Source: Streptomyces nigrescens | GTDB lineage: Bacteria > Actinomycetota > Actinomycetes > Streptomycetales > Streptomycetaceae | DNA: 64,000 bases | Reading direction: 5' to 3' | Assembly (NCBI GenBank): GCA_024349765.1 | Contig: AP026073.1 | Span: forward strand, 1,736,001-1,800,000 | Shown here: one piece after another, positions 16,767 to 27,398 of the stretch | How the letters are laid out: each line of letters begins with the position of its first letter | How positions within the stretch are numbered: position 1 is the stretch's first letter | Notes under the pieces: generated by a model | The model's input: only the letters and a program-made list of their open reading frames with translations | Told to the model about the DNA's origin: nothing | Databases searched by the model: none | Translations under genes and position numbers: made by a program

Positions 16767-18728
16767 ATGACGGCCGAGCTGGTCCGGGGCCAGAACCAAC
16801 CACTGGACCGGAGCCGGGTGGAGATCCGGATCGCGGCGGGCGTCCCCGTCGTGGCCGGGATGACGCTCGGCGACGAGCGGGGCGCGCTGCCGGGCGCCGA
16901 AGCCGTCGTCCACCCGGGTGCGCCCCGCCGGCCCGGCGTCGAGGTGGCCGACCGGGCCGCCGCCGAGCACCGCCTCACGGTGGACCTCGACGCGCTGCCC
17001 GCGGCCGTCCACCGGGTCAGCGTGCTGCTGGCGCTCGCCGCCCGGAGCGGCGCGCCGGCCACCTTCGGCGCGGCCCCCGCGCCGTCCGTACGGCTCACCG
17101 CGATCGACGGAACGGGCCTGGCCGGCTACACCGTCACCGGACTCACCGCCGAGACGGCCGTCGTCGCCGTCGAGCTGTACCGCCGGCAGGGCGCCTGGAA
17201 GGTGCGGGCGGTGGGCCAGGGATACTCCGGCGGTCTGGCCGCGCTGCTGCACGACCAGGGGCTGGCCCGGGCGGCCGACGTGGCCGCCGAGGTCGAGGCG
17301 GCGGCCGCACCGGACCCGGCGCGAGAGATCCCGGCCCCCGCCCCCGTCGGCACCTCCGCGGCCGGCGCCCCGGCCGCCGCCGGCCCCGTCGACTACCGCC
17401 ACCCCAAGCGCCGCAGCACCCCCGCACCCGGCCCCACGCCGCCCGCCCCGGCCCCGTCCGGCGCATCCGCCGCCGGCGCCCCCGCGGCGGACGGCCCGCC
17501 GCCGCCCGTGGCCGGGGACGCCGCCGGATGGAGCATGGAGGAGCGGCTCTACAACCAGATCTGGGGCATGTTCGAGGACCTGGCCCGCTCGGTCGCGGCC
17601 TACCGCAGCGCATCGGACTTCGCCGCGTCCCGTCTGGAGCAGGAGCTCGACGAGGTCCTCGCCGACCCGCGCAACCGCCTCGGCACCGCCGCCGACGTCG
17701 CCCGGGCCACCGCCCGCGACCGGCACGCCACCCTCCTGACCCAGGCCCGCGCCGCCCTCGACCGCGACCTGGCGCAGCTGACCGCCGAGTCGGAGGTCGT
17801 CGAGCCCGCCCTGCCGCCCGCCTTCGCCCGCTGGGACAACCCCGTCTGGCAGGGCCACCACGTCCCCCTGGAGCGCCCGATGGCGCTGCGGCTGGGCGAT
17901 CTGCACCTCCCCGAGGTGCTGGACCTGCGCATCCCCATGCTCGTCCGGCTCCCGCTGGAGCGCGGGCTGTGGATCGACAGCGGACCCGACTCCGTCGCCC
18001 GCGCCACGGAGCCCGGACCGGAGCGCGAGTTCGGCCGGCGCGAGCTGGGCAGCGCGCTGACGGACGGCCCGCCGGACGCGGCGGAGATACGGCGGCTCGC
18101 CCTGGAGACCGCCGTCGCGATCGCCGCCCGGCTGCTCGCCGTCCACCCCGCCGGGGAGTTCGCCGTGCAGGTCATCGACCCCGGCGGTACGGCGGCGCAG
18201 GCATGCGCGCCGCTCGTGGAGACCGGCGTCCTGCCGGGGCCCCCGGTGCCCGGTGCCAAGGGGGTGGCCACGGTCCTGGAGGGGCTGATCAGGCGGGTGG
18301 ACCTGGTGCAGATGGCGATGCGCAGCCGGGCCGCGGACGCGCTCCCGCCGGATCTGGACACCGCCGAGCAGCTGCTGATCGTCCATGACTTCCCGCACGG
18401 CTTCGACGACCGCGCGGTGACCATGCTCCGCTATCTGGCCGACGAGGGCCCGGCGGCCGGGGTCCATCTGATGATGGTCGCCGACCGCGCCCAGGCCCGG
18501 GAGTTCGGCCCGGTGCTGGACCCGCTGTGGCGTTCCCTGCTGCGCATCACGCCGGTGCCGGACGCCCACCTCGCCGATCCCTGGGTCGGCCACGCCTGGA
18601 CGTACGAGCCGGCGCTCGCCCCGAAGGGCAGCCAGGTGGTGCGCCAGGTGCTGACCCGGCTCGCGGACGCCCGCCGCGCCGCCGCCCGCACCGAACCCGC
18701 CGGTCCACCCCTGCCGCCAACCCCCTGA
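16767..18728 (+). CDS. TerD-type domain fused to a degenerate FtsK/SpoIIIE-like domain
   Basis: A 653-residue protein in three parts. Residues 1-165 are a divergent TerD domain (LVRGQNQPL, VEIRIAAGVPVVAGMTLGD, VELYRRQGAWKVRAVGQGY). Residues 165-265 are a long Pro/Ala-rich linker. Residues 265-640 begin with a helical region (WSMEERLYNQIWGMFEDLARS) and continue into a fold with the pattern of FtsK/EccC-type ATPases: LGDLHLPEVLDLRIPMLVRLP, then LLIVHDFPHGFDDRAVTMLRYLADEG, then VHLMMVADRA. The expected Walker A Gly-x4-Gly-Lys-Ser is not there, so it is probably not an active ATPase. It follows the TerD gene on the same strand. Confidence 0.7.
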   Translation: MTAELVRGQNQPLDRSRVEIRIAAGVPVVAGMTLGDERGALPGAEAVVHPGAPRRPGVEVADRAAAEHRLTVDLDALPAAVHRVSVLLALAARSGAPATFGAAPAPSVRLTAIDGTGLAGYTVTGLTAETAVVAVELYRRQGAWKVRAVGQGYSGGLAALLHDQGLARAADVAAEVEAAAAPDPAREIPAPAPVGTSAAGAPAAAGPVDYRHPKRRSTPAPGPTPPAPAPSGASAAGAPAADGPPPPVAGDAAGWSMEERLYNQIWGMFEDLARSVAAYRSASDFAASRLEQELDEVLADPRNRLGTAADVARATARDRHATLLTQARAALDRDLAQLTAESEVVEPALPPAFARWDNPVWQGHHVPLERPMALRLGDLHLPEVLDLRIPMLVRLPLERGLWIDSGPDSVARATEPGPEREFGRRELGSALTDGPPDAAEIRRLALETAVAIAARLLAVHPAGEFAVQVIDPGGTAAQACAPLVETGVLPGPPVPGAKGVATVLEGLIRRVDLVQMAMRSRAADALPPDLDTAEQLLIVHDFPHGFDDRAVTMLRYLADEGPAAGVHLMMVADRAQAREFGPVLDPLWRSLLRITPVPDAHLADPWVGHAWTYEPALAPKGSQVVRQVLTRLADARRAAARTEPAGPPLPPTP

Positions 18729-18741
18729 CCAGCACTTTTAC

Positions 18742-18775
18742 CCATCCCTTTACTAAGTCTTGGCCATCCTTTACT
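18742..18775 (+). repeat. Direct repeat in the terC promoter region
   Basis: CCATCCCTTTACT (18742-18754) and CCATCCTTTACT (18764-18775) are near-identical direct repeats in an unusually A/T-rich patch just upstream of the terC leader RNA. They may be two binding sites for a regulator or may carry -10-like elements (TACTCT at 18772-18777). Confidence 0.5.
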
Positions 18776-18785
18776 CTTCTTGGTG

Positions 18786-18899
18786 CGGAGGGGAGTACTC
18801 CCGAAGCGGCGCACCCGTCATCACGGATCGTGCAAGTGACGAGATCCCGGGACGCCGGCCCCGTGCCCTTCGGGCGGCGCGGGGCGGAAGAGACCTCCG
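18786..18899 (+). ncRNA. Probable yybP-ykoY (manganese) riboswitch leader of terC
   Basis: The RNA begins GGAGG GGAGTA and closes with GAGACCTCC, so GGAGG pairs with CCTCC as a P1 helix. Between them are several GC-rich helices (for example around 18863-18885, CCCGTGCCC / GGGCGGCGCGGG). The GGGGAGUA element after the first P1 strand and the purine-rich AGAGACC before the second are the arrangement of the yybP-ykoY class, which binds Mn2+ and often controls TerC/Alx-type exporters. The downstream gene is indeed terC. Covariation was not tested. Confidence 0.7.
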
Positions 18900-18944
18900 G
18901 CAGCGACGACGCTGTGAGTGCCGTACGACTCTGCCGGAGGAGCA

Positions 18945-19937
18945 GTGGACGTTTCCCTGACCCTGTGGGCGCTGACCATCCTCGGTCTCTGCGCCCTGAT
19001 CGCCGCCGACTTCTTCATCGGCGGCCGCAAACCACACGAGGTCTCCCTCAAGGAGGCCGGCACCTGGACCGCCGTCTGGATCGCGCTCGCCGCGCTGTTC
19101 GGCCTCGGGCTGCTGGTCTTCGGCGGGACCGCACCGGCCGGTGAGTTCTTCGCCGGCTTCATCACCGAGAAGTCCCTGAGCGTCGACAACCTCTTCGTCT
19201 TCGTCCTGATCATGGCGAAGTTCGCGGTCCCGGCGGTCTACCAGCAGCGGGTGCTGATGGTGGGCGTGCTGATCGCGCTGGTGCTGCGGGCCGGCTTCAT
19301 CGGCGCGGGCGCCGCGATCATCGCCAACTTCTCCTGGATCTTCTACCTCTTCGGCGCGTTCCTCATCTGGACGGCCTGGAAGCTCATCCAGGAGGCGCGG
19401 GCGGACCAGGAGGACGAGGAGTACGAGGAGAACCGCTTCCTGAAGCTGGTCGAGCGGCGCTTCCCGTCGACCGACCGCTACCACGGCACCAAGCTGTTCG
19501 TGGTCGAGAACGGCAAGCGGCTGATGACCCCGATGCTGATCGTCATGCTGGCGATCGGCACCACCGACGTCCTCTTCGCCCTGGACTCCATCCCGGCGAT
19601 CTTCGGCCTCACCCAGGACCCGTACATCGTCTTCACCGCCAACGCCTTCGCCCTGATGGGACTGCGGCAGCTGTACTTCCTGATCGGCGGCCTGCTCAAG
19701 AAGCTGGTCCACCTCTCCTACGGCCTGTCGGTCATCCTCGGCTTCATCGGCGTGAAGCTCGTGCTGCACGCGCTGCACGAGTCCGGAGTGGCCGTACCGG
19801 AGATCAGCATTCCGGTCTCCCTGGGCGTCATCTGCGCCGTGCTGGTCGTCACCACGCTCACCAGCCTGCGCGCCTCGAAGAAGCAGTCGGCGGCCGAGGC
19901 GGCGGACGCGGACGCGAAGGAGCGCATCGAGGCCTGA
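18945..19937 (+). CDS. TerC-family integral membrane protein (probable manganese exporter)
   Basis: A 330-residue protein with about nine hydrophobic segments. The conserved TerC acidic motifs are present: SVDNLFVFVLIMAKF in the N-terminal half and GTTDVLFALDSIPAIFG in the C-terminal half. Both Asp-rich signatures lie in membrane segments, as expected for metal transport by the TerC/Alx/MntE-like group. A cytoplasmic acidic loop (ADQEDEEYEENRF) links the halves. The GTG start has a strong CGGAGGAG site; an upstream in-frame ATG at 18918 would lie at the end of the leader RNA and is not favoured. The riboswitch-like leader suggests Mn2+-dependent expression. Confidence 0.9.
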   Translation: MDVSLTLWALTILGLCALIAADFFIGGRKPHEVSLKEAGTWTAVWIALAALFGLGLLVFGGTAPAGEFFAGFITEKSLSVDNLFVFVLIMAKFAVPAVYQQRVLMVGVLIALVLRAGFIGAGAAIIANFSWIFYLFGAFLIWTAWKLIQEARADQEDEEYEENRFLKLVERRFPSTDRYHGTKLFVVENGKRLMTPMLIVMLAIGTTDVLFALDSIPAIFGLTQDPYIVFTANAFALMGLRQLYFLIGGLLKKLVHLSYGLSVILGFIGVKLVLHALHESGVAVPEISIPVSLGVICAVLVVTTLTSLRASKKQSAAEAADADAKERIEA

Positions 19938-19942
19938 GCAGC

Positions 19943-19973
19943 CGGAGACGGGCCGGCACACGGCCCGTCTCCG
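19943..19973. terminator. Bidirectional terminator between terC and the metallo-hydrolase gene
   Basis: Perfect 13-bp arms (CGGAGACGGGCCG / CGGCCCGTCTCCG) around a 5-nt loop, placed between two convergent genes. Confidence 0.75.
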
Positions 19974-20004
19974 CACGTCCCGACGGCCGGTGGCCGCAGC
20001 CCCG

Positions 20005-20661
20005 CTACCAGCCCCGCTCGCGCCACTCCGCCAGATGCGGGCGTTCCGCGCCCAGGGTGGTGTCGTTGCCGTGGCCCGGATAGACCCAGGTCTCGTCGGG
20101 GAGTTCGCCGAAGAGCTTGCCTTCCACGCCGTCGATCAGACTGCTGAACTTCTCGGCGTCGCCCCAGGTGTTGCCGACGCCACCGGGGAACAGGCAGTCG
20201 CCGGTGAACAGATGCGGGGGGCCGTGCGGGTCGTCGTAGACCAGCGCGATGCTGCCGGGGGTGTGGCCGACCAGATGGCGCGCCGTCAGCCGGACCCGGC
20301 CGACGGTGATCGTGTCGCCGTCGTCGACCAGGACGTCCGTGGGGACGGGGATGCCCTCGGCGTCGTACCGGCCCGCGTACGTCCGCGCGCCCGTCGCGCC
20401 GACCACCTCACGCAGCGCACCCCAGTGGTCGCCGTGGCGGTGCGTGGTCACGACGGACGCCAGGCCGCTGTCACCGATCAGCGTGAGGAGGGTGTGCGGG
20501 TCCGCGGCCGCGTCGATCAGCAACTGCTCGTCGGTCGCCCGGCACCGCAGCACATAGGCGTTGTTGTCCATCGGACCGACCGCGACCTTCGAGATCATCA
20601 GGTCGGTCAGCTCGTGCACGTCGGCCGGTCCGCCGACCTTCACTGCTCCGCTGTAGGCCAT
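20005..20661 (-). CDS. MBL-fold metallo-hydrolase
   Basis: A 218-residue metallo-beta-lactamase-fold enzyme. THRHGDHWG supplies the HxHxDH metal site at about residues 73-80, GHTPGSIALVY gives the third histidine, TGDCLFPGGVGNT the bridging Asp and YPGHGNDT the last His. The family includes glyoxalase II-like and thioesterase enzymes; the substrate here is not evident. Start: ATG 20661 gives the usual MAYSGAVKVGGPADVHEL and lies exactly 7 nt after a TAGAGT -10 box, so the transcript may be leaderless. The mycothiol-dependent gene next to it (11 bp away, same strand) suggests a link to mycothiol conjugate metabolism. Confidence 0.88.
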   Translation of the reverse strand: MAYSGAVKVGGPADVHELTDLMISKVAVGPMDNNAYVLRCRATDEQLLIDAAADPHTLLTLIGDSGLASVVTTHRHGDHWGALREVVGATGARTYAGRYDAEGIPVPTDVLVDDGDTITVGRVRLTARHLVGHTPGSIALVYDDPHGPPHLFTGDCLFPGGVGNTWGDAEKFSSLIDGVEGKLFGELPDETWVYPGHGNDTTLGAERPHLAEWRERGW

Positions 20662-20671
20662 GAACCCCACT

Positions 20672-21409
20672 CTAGAGCGGGGGTACGACAGGCAGCGCGG
20701 AGCCGTGACCGTCGAGTTCCGTGCCGTCGCCGCGCCCGGTGAGCCACCCGACCAGGGCCGCTGCGGAGCCGCTCACCACCACGGGCGCGTCCCCCGGGCC
20801 GGTGGCCGCGCGGCCGGTGCGCCAGTGGCGGCCGTCGTCGGTGCGGATCTCCAGGGCGGGCAGGCCCGGGTGCCCGGCGAACTTGACGGTGGTGAGGAAC
20901 GCCAGCTCGTCGTCGATGAACGCGGGCGACAGCTGGTCCAGGGTGTGGCCGACGCCGAGGTCCAGGTGGTGCAGCTCCACCTCGGCCAGCCGGCGCAGCG
21001 GCAGCCGGTCGGCGCGCTCCACGACCCCGTTGCGCATCTCCACCTCGAAGGCGCGGCGCGCCTCCGGCAGCGCGTCCACCGCGGCGTCGAACCGCGCGGC
21101 GCTCTCCTTGAGGTCCGTCAGATGCGCCTCCAGGGAGCGGTCGGCGTCCCGCTCGATGTCGGCGTCCCGGGCCTCCGCGCTCGCGTACATCGGCGTACGG
21201 ACGTCCGTCCGCGCCCAGGTGAGGAGGTTGACCAGGGCGTCCGCGTTGCGCGACAAATGGGCGAGGACGTGGCCGCGGGTCCATCCGGGCAGCAGCGAGG
21301 GTTCGCCGATCGCCGCGTCGTCGAGCTTGCCCAGCGAGATCAGGAGCCGGTCGGTGGCCTCACGAACGGCGGTCGCATCGTGCGCGAAGTGGGGCGGGGT
21401 GACGGTCAT
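20672..21409 (-). CDS. Maleylpyruvate isomerase-family mycothiol-dependent enzyme
   Basis: A 245-residue member of the DinB/MDMPI superfamily. The N-terminal four-helix bundle carries the metal-binding histidines in GWTRGHVLAHLSRNADAL (about residue 42) and EVELHHLDLGVGH (about residue 145). The C-terminal MDMPI-C domain (VVVSGSAAALVGWLTGRGDG) is intact. These enzymes use mycothiol, the actinobacterial thiol, in isomerisation or detoxification. A TAGCTT -10-like box ends 6 nt before the ATG, so this start too may be leaderless. It lies upstream of the metallo-hydrolase on the same strand. Confidence 0.9.
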   Translation of the reverse strand: MTVTPPHFAHDATAVREATDRLLISLGKLDDAAIGEPSLLPGWTRGHVLAHLSRNADALVNLLTWARTDVRTPMYASAEARDADIERDADRSLEAHLTDLKESAARFDAAVDALPEARRAFEVEMRNGVVERADRLPLRRLAEVELHHLDLGVGHTLDQLSPAFIDDELAFLTTVKFAGHPGLPALEIRTDDGRHWRTGRAATGPGDAPVVVSGSAAALVGWLTGRGDGTELDGHGSALPVVPPL

Positions 21410-21540
21410 GCTCCGAAGCTAGCGCCGACCGGGCGAGTTCGGGAGTCGGCGGGCACCGATCGGGGCGTACGCGGGGCGGGACGGGCGGCGCGCGGCGGCC
21501 GGACGGGCCACCGGGCGCCGCCCTCCCGGGGCACGCGGTG

Positions 21541-23157
21541 TCAGCCCGTCGGATCGGCGGGCGAGCCGAACCACCGCCGGAGCGCGGCCGCCAACCCGTC
21601 CGGCCCGTCCGGCCCGTCCGGCCCGTTCGGCGCGCTCGCCGTGCCGCCCGCGTCGACCGTGGATGCCGGAGCCCCGGGGACGTCCGCGGCCCAGGCGGTG
21701 CAACCGTCCGGCCGCACCAGGAGGCCGGCCAGCTCGGGCCGCTGCGGGCAGCCGGTGGTCAGCAGCCGCACCCGGCCGCCATATCCGGCGGCGCACTTGC
21801 GCAGCTCCGCGTCGTCGGCGAGGTCGAGCAACAGCGCCTGTCCGTCCCGCAGATGGTCCCCGAGCCGGCTGCCGTCGGAGAGTTCCAGGTCGGGCGCGCT
21901 GCGGCCGGTCAGCGGATGGTCGCCGGGCAGGTCGTAGCGCTGCCAGACACCGGAGATCTTCTTGGCGAAGAAGGTGGTGGCGGTGACCGTGCCCGTCAGT
22001 TCGGCGATGATCCGGCGCAGCGCCCCCGCATGCGACTCGGGCCGCATCAGCGCCACCTGGGCACGGGTCCAGTCCAGCACCCAGGCGCCTATCGGGTGCC
22101 GCTCGGCCGTGTAGGTGTCGAGCAGCCCCTCGGGCGCCCGGCCACGCACCGTCGCGGCCAGCTTCCAACCGAGGTTCATCGCGTCGCCGATGCCCAGGTT
22201 CAGCCCCTGCCCGCCGAACGGCGAGTGGACGTGCGCCGCGTCACCGGCGAGCAGCACCCGCCCCGCCCGGTAGTCGGGCACCTGACGGGCGTTGTCCGTG
22301 AACCGGGTCGCCGAGATCACCTTGTGGACCCGGACCTCGTCCACCCCGGAGACGCGGCGCAGCGACGCCTCCAACTCCTGTGCGGTGACCGGAGCTTCAC
22401 GATCCGCGGGCGGCCCGTCGAATTCGACGGTGAGGAACCGGCCGGGCACCGGGCCGTGCGCGTACGTCCCGTGCTCCGTCCAGTTCCAGCCGGTCCCCAG
22501 CGCCTCGGTGCCGGTCATCTCCACGAGGGCCTGGCGGCCGGTGATCCCCGGGGCCGTACCGGGGAACGGGAATCCGGCGAGCCGGCGGACCGTGCTGCGG
22601 CCACCGTCGCACCCCACCAGCCAGCCGGTGCGCAGCGTGCCCTGCGAGGTGTGCACCCGCACCCCGTCCTCATCGGCGTCGAAGCCGGTCAGCGTCACCC
22701 CGCGGCGCACCTCGACGCCCAGTTCGGCGGCGCGCGCGGCGAGCAGCCGTTCCAGGGGCTCCTGGGGGACCAGCCCGACGTCGGCGGCCGGGCCGGCGGC
22801 CTCGAAGTCCGGATCGGCCTCGTCCAGCAGATCGCCGCGCAGCATGATGCCCGCGAAGTGCCCGGCGAACTTGGGCGGTTGCCGCACCACGGAGGCACCG
22901 GCGGCCTGCCGCTGGCTCAGGAACGAGCTGAACCTTCCGAGGACGGTGCGCTGCACCTCGACCAGCTCCGGGAGCAGCCCGCGCCGGTAGAAGGCCTCCG
23001 CACTCGGGGTGTTGATCGCCCCCGCCTTGATCGTCGTGTCCACCTCGGTCAGCCGCTCCAGGACGACGACCGGCACCTCGGCCAGTGCCAGTTCGCAGGC
23101 GAGCATCAGCCCCACCGGGCCGCCCCCTGCCACGACTACGTCTGCGTCATAGGTCAT
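21541..23157 (-). CDS. FAD-dependent aromatic-type monooxygenase
   Basis: A 538-residue group A flavoprotein hydroxylase. It has the GxGxxG motif VVAGGGPVGLMLACELA at residues 6-22, the DG motif VGCDGGRSTVRRLAGF and the GD motif VLLAGDAAHVHSPFGGQGLN, GIGDAMNLGWKLA. A thioredoxin-like C-terminal region follows, containing a short GPDGPDGPDG repeat coded by tandem 9-bp units at about 21598-21627. The family includes rifampicin monooxygenases and polyketide hydroxylases. The start at 23157 (MTYDADVVV) lies 7 nt after TACACT. It is divergent from a TetR gene with a 71-bp shared promoter region, so the TetR protein probably represses it. Confidence 0.88.
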   Translation of the reverse strand: MTYDADVVVAGGGPVGLMLACELALAEVPVVVLERLTEVDTTIKAGAINTPSAEAFYRRGLLPELVEVQRTVLGRFSSFLSQRQAAGASVVRQPPKFAGHFAGIMLRGDLLDEADPDFEAAGPAADVGLVPQEPLERLLAARAAELGVEVRRGVTLTGFDADEDGVRVHTSQGTLRTGWLVGCDGGRSTVRRLAGFPFPGTAPGITGRQALVEMTGTEALGTGWNWTEHGTYAHGPVPGRFLTVEFDGPPADREAPVTAQELEASLRRVSGVDEVRVHKVISATRFTDNARQVPDYRAGRVLLAGDAAHVHSPFGGQGLNLGIGDAMNLGWKLAATVRGRAPEGLLDTYTAERHPIGAWVLDWTRAQVALMRPESHAGALRRIIAELTGTVTATTFFAKKISGVWQRYDLPGDHPLTGRSAPDLELSDGSRLGDHLRDGQALLLDLADDAELRKCAAGYGGRVRLLTTGCPQRPELAGLLVRPDGCTAWAADVPGAPASTVDAGGTASAPNGPDGPDGPDGLAAALRRWFGSPADPTG

Positions 23158-23173
23158 GAGCCGAAGTGTAGCC

Positions 23174-23198
23174 ACTAAAAACTTTTTGCGACTAAAAA
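23174..23198. promoter_or_regulatory. A/T-rich repeats, candidate operator of the TetR/monooxygenase pair
   Basis: ACTAAAAA occurs twice (23174-23181 and 23191-23198), 17 bp apart, and encloses an AAAAACTTTTT palindrome at 23177-23187. The block covers the expected -35 region of the reverse-strand monooxygenase promoter and abuts the PafBC-type box of the TetR gene. Confidence 0.6.
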
Positions 23199-23221
23199 TT
23201 GTCGGTGGGGGCGCCTAGGAT
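23199..23221 (+). promoter_or_regulatory. PafBC / RecA-NDp-type promoter for the TetR gene, leaderless geometry
   Basis: TTGTCGGTG, 8 nt, TAGGAT, then 7 nt to ATG 23229. It is an exact match to the consensus, with the same start geometry as uvrB and uvrC. Confidence 0.82.
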
Positions 23222-23228
23222 TTCGGGC

Positions 23229-24002
23229 ATGGTGGATGTGCAGCGGCGTGCGGACGCGCGGACCGGTGAGGACGCGAGGGACGCGGCGGGAGAAGGCGGG
23301 CGGGCCGACGCGGCCGGCGGCCGGGGCCGAGCGGTCCGCGGGCGGCAGGCGGAGATCGGCTTCGAGGCGGAGGACGGGCGGCTGACGCTGCGCGAGCGCA
23401 AGAAGCTCCGCACCCGCCAGCGGATCTCCGGCGAGGCCACCCTGCTCTTCATCGAGCGCGGCTTCGACAACGTCACCGTCGCCGAGGTGGCCCGCGCCGC
23501 CGAGGTCTCCACGATGACCGTCTTCAACTACTTCCCGCGCAAGGAGGACCTCTTCCTCGACCGCATCCCCGAGGGGCAGGAGCTGATCGGCCGCGCCGTA
23601 CGGGAGCGTGGCCCGGACGAGACGCCGCTGGCCGCGTTGCGCCGGCTCGTCCTGGACCTGCTGGCCGAGCGGCATCCGCTGTGCGGGGTGGGGGAGGGGT
23701 TCGAGCATTTCTGGCGTACGGTGCTGGACTCCCCGGCGCTGCGGGCCCGGGCCCGCGAGGCGGTCGAGGAGCTGGAGGCCGGCCTCGCCGGACTGCTCGC
23801 CGAGGCCGCGGGCGGCGACGCCGGGCGGCCGGACCACCCCGCCCGGCTGGCCGCGGCGCTGATCGTCGCCGGGATCCGTGCCGCGTACGCCGAGGCCGTG
23901 GGCCGTCAGCTCGCGGGTGAGCCGGTCGACGAGGTGGCCGCCGGGCAGGCGGGGGTGCTGCGGCGCACGTTCGAGGCGCTGGAACGGGCGCTGCCGGCTT
24001 GA
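23229..24002 (+). CDS. TetR-family transcriptional regulator
   Basis: A 257-residue regulator with a 55-residue disordered, Gly/Arg-rich N-terminus. The TetR DNA-binding domain is at about residues 57-110 (LRTRQRISGEATLLFIERG, then VTVAEVARAAEVSTMTVFNYFPRKEDL). The C-terminal ligand domain is helical and Ala/Leu-rich. It is divergent from the monooxygenase gene and presumably represses that gene and itself through the A/T-rich repeats between them. ATG 23229 is supported by a PafBC-type promoter with its -10 box 7 nt upstream. The DNA-damage promoter on a drug-type repressor is unexpected. Confidence 0.88.
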   Translation: MVDVQRRADARTGEDARDAAGEGGRADAAGGRGRAVRGRQAEIGFEAEDGRLTLRERKKLRTRQRISGEATLLFIERGFDNVTVAEVARAAEVSTMTVFNYFPRKEDLFLDRIPEGQELIGRAVRERGPDETPLAALRRLVLDLLAERHPLCGVGEGFEHFWRTVLDSPALRARAREAVEELEAGLAGLLAEAAGGDAGRPDHPARLAAALIVAGIRAAYAEAVGRQLAGEPVDEVAAGQAGVLRRTFEALERALPA

Positions 24003-24286
24003 CGGGTCGGACGGGCCGTGCCGCGGGCGTTTCCGCAGCGTACGGGCGTGCGGCGGGCCGGGAAGGATGTGCGGCCGCCACACGTTTGGGTGAAGAGGGC
24101 TTGCGGGCCCCGTAAATCGAATGCGCGTGCTATAGGCTCGTGTGTGGCATCCCAAAGACAGTGCCGCTGCGGGCCCCATACCCTGGGGCGTGGGCCCCGC
24201 TCCGTTCCGCCGCCTCTGCTCGCTCACCGAGCGGCGGACGCAGAGCCCGCGGCTCCCGCCCCTCTCCAAGAAAGGTGCCGACCGGC

Positions 24287-27316
<3,030 letters not shown>

Positions 27317-27322
27317 CGCCCC

Positions 27323-27363
27323 GCCGGTCCGGCCGGGACCCCGAGGGTCCCGGCCGGACCGGC
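27323..27363. terminator. Strong bidirectional hairpin between uvrA and the PfkB kinase gene
   Basis: A perfect 19-bp inverted repeat with a 3-nt loop (CGA); the arms begin GCCGGTCCGG and end CCGGACCGGC. It lies 7 bp after the uvrA stop, between convergent genes. Confidence 0.85.
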
Positions 27364-27398
27364 GCAGGCCGCGACGGCTGTGCCGCCGGCCGCGACGG

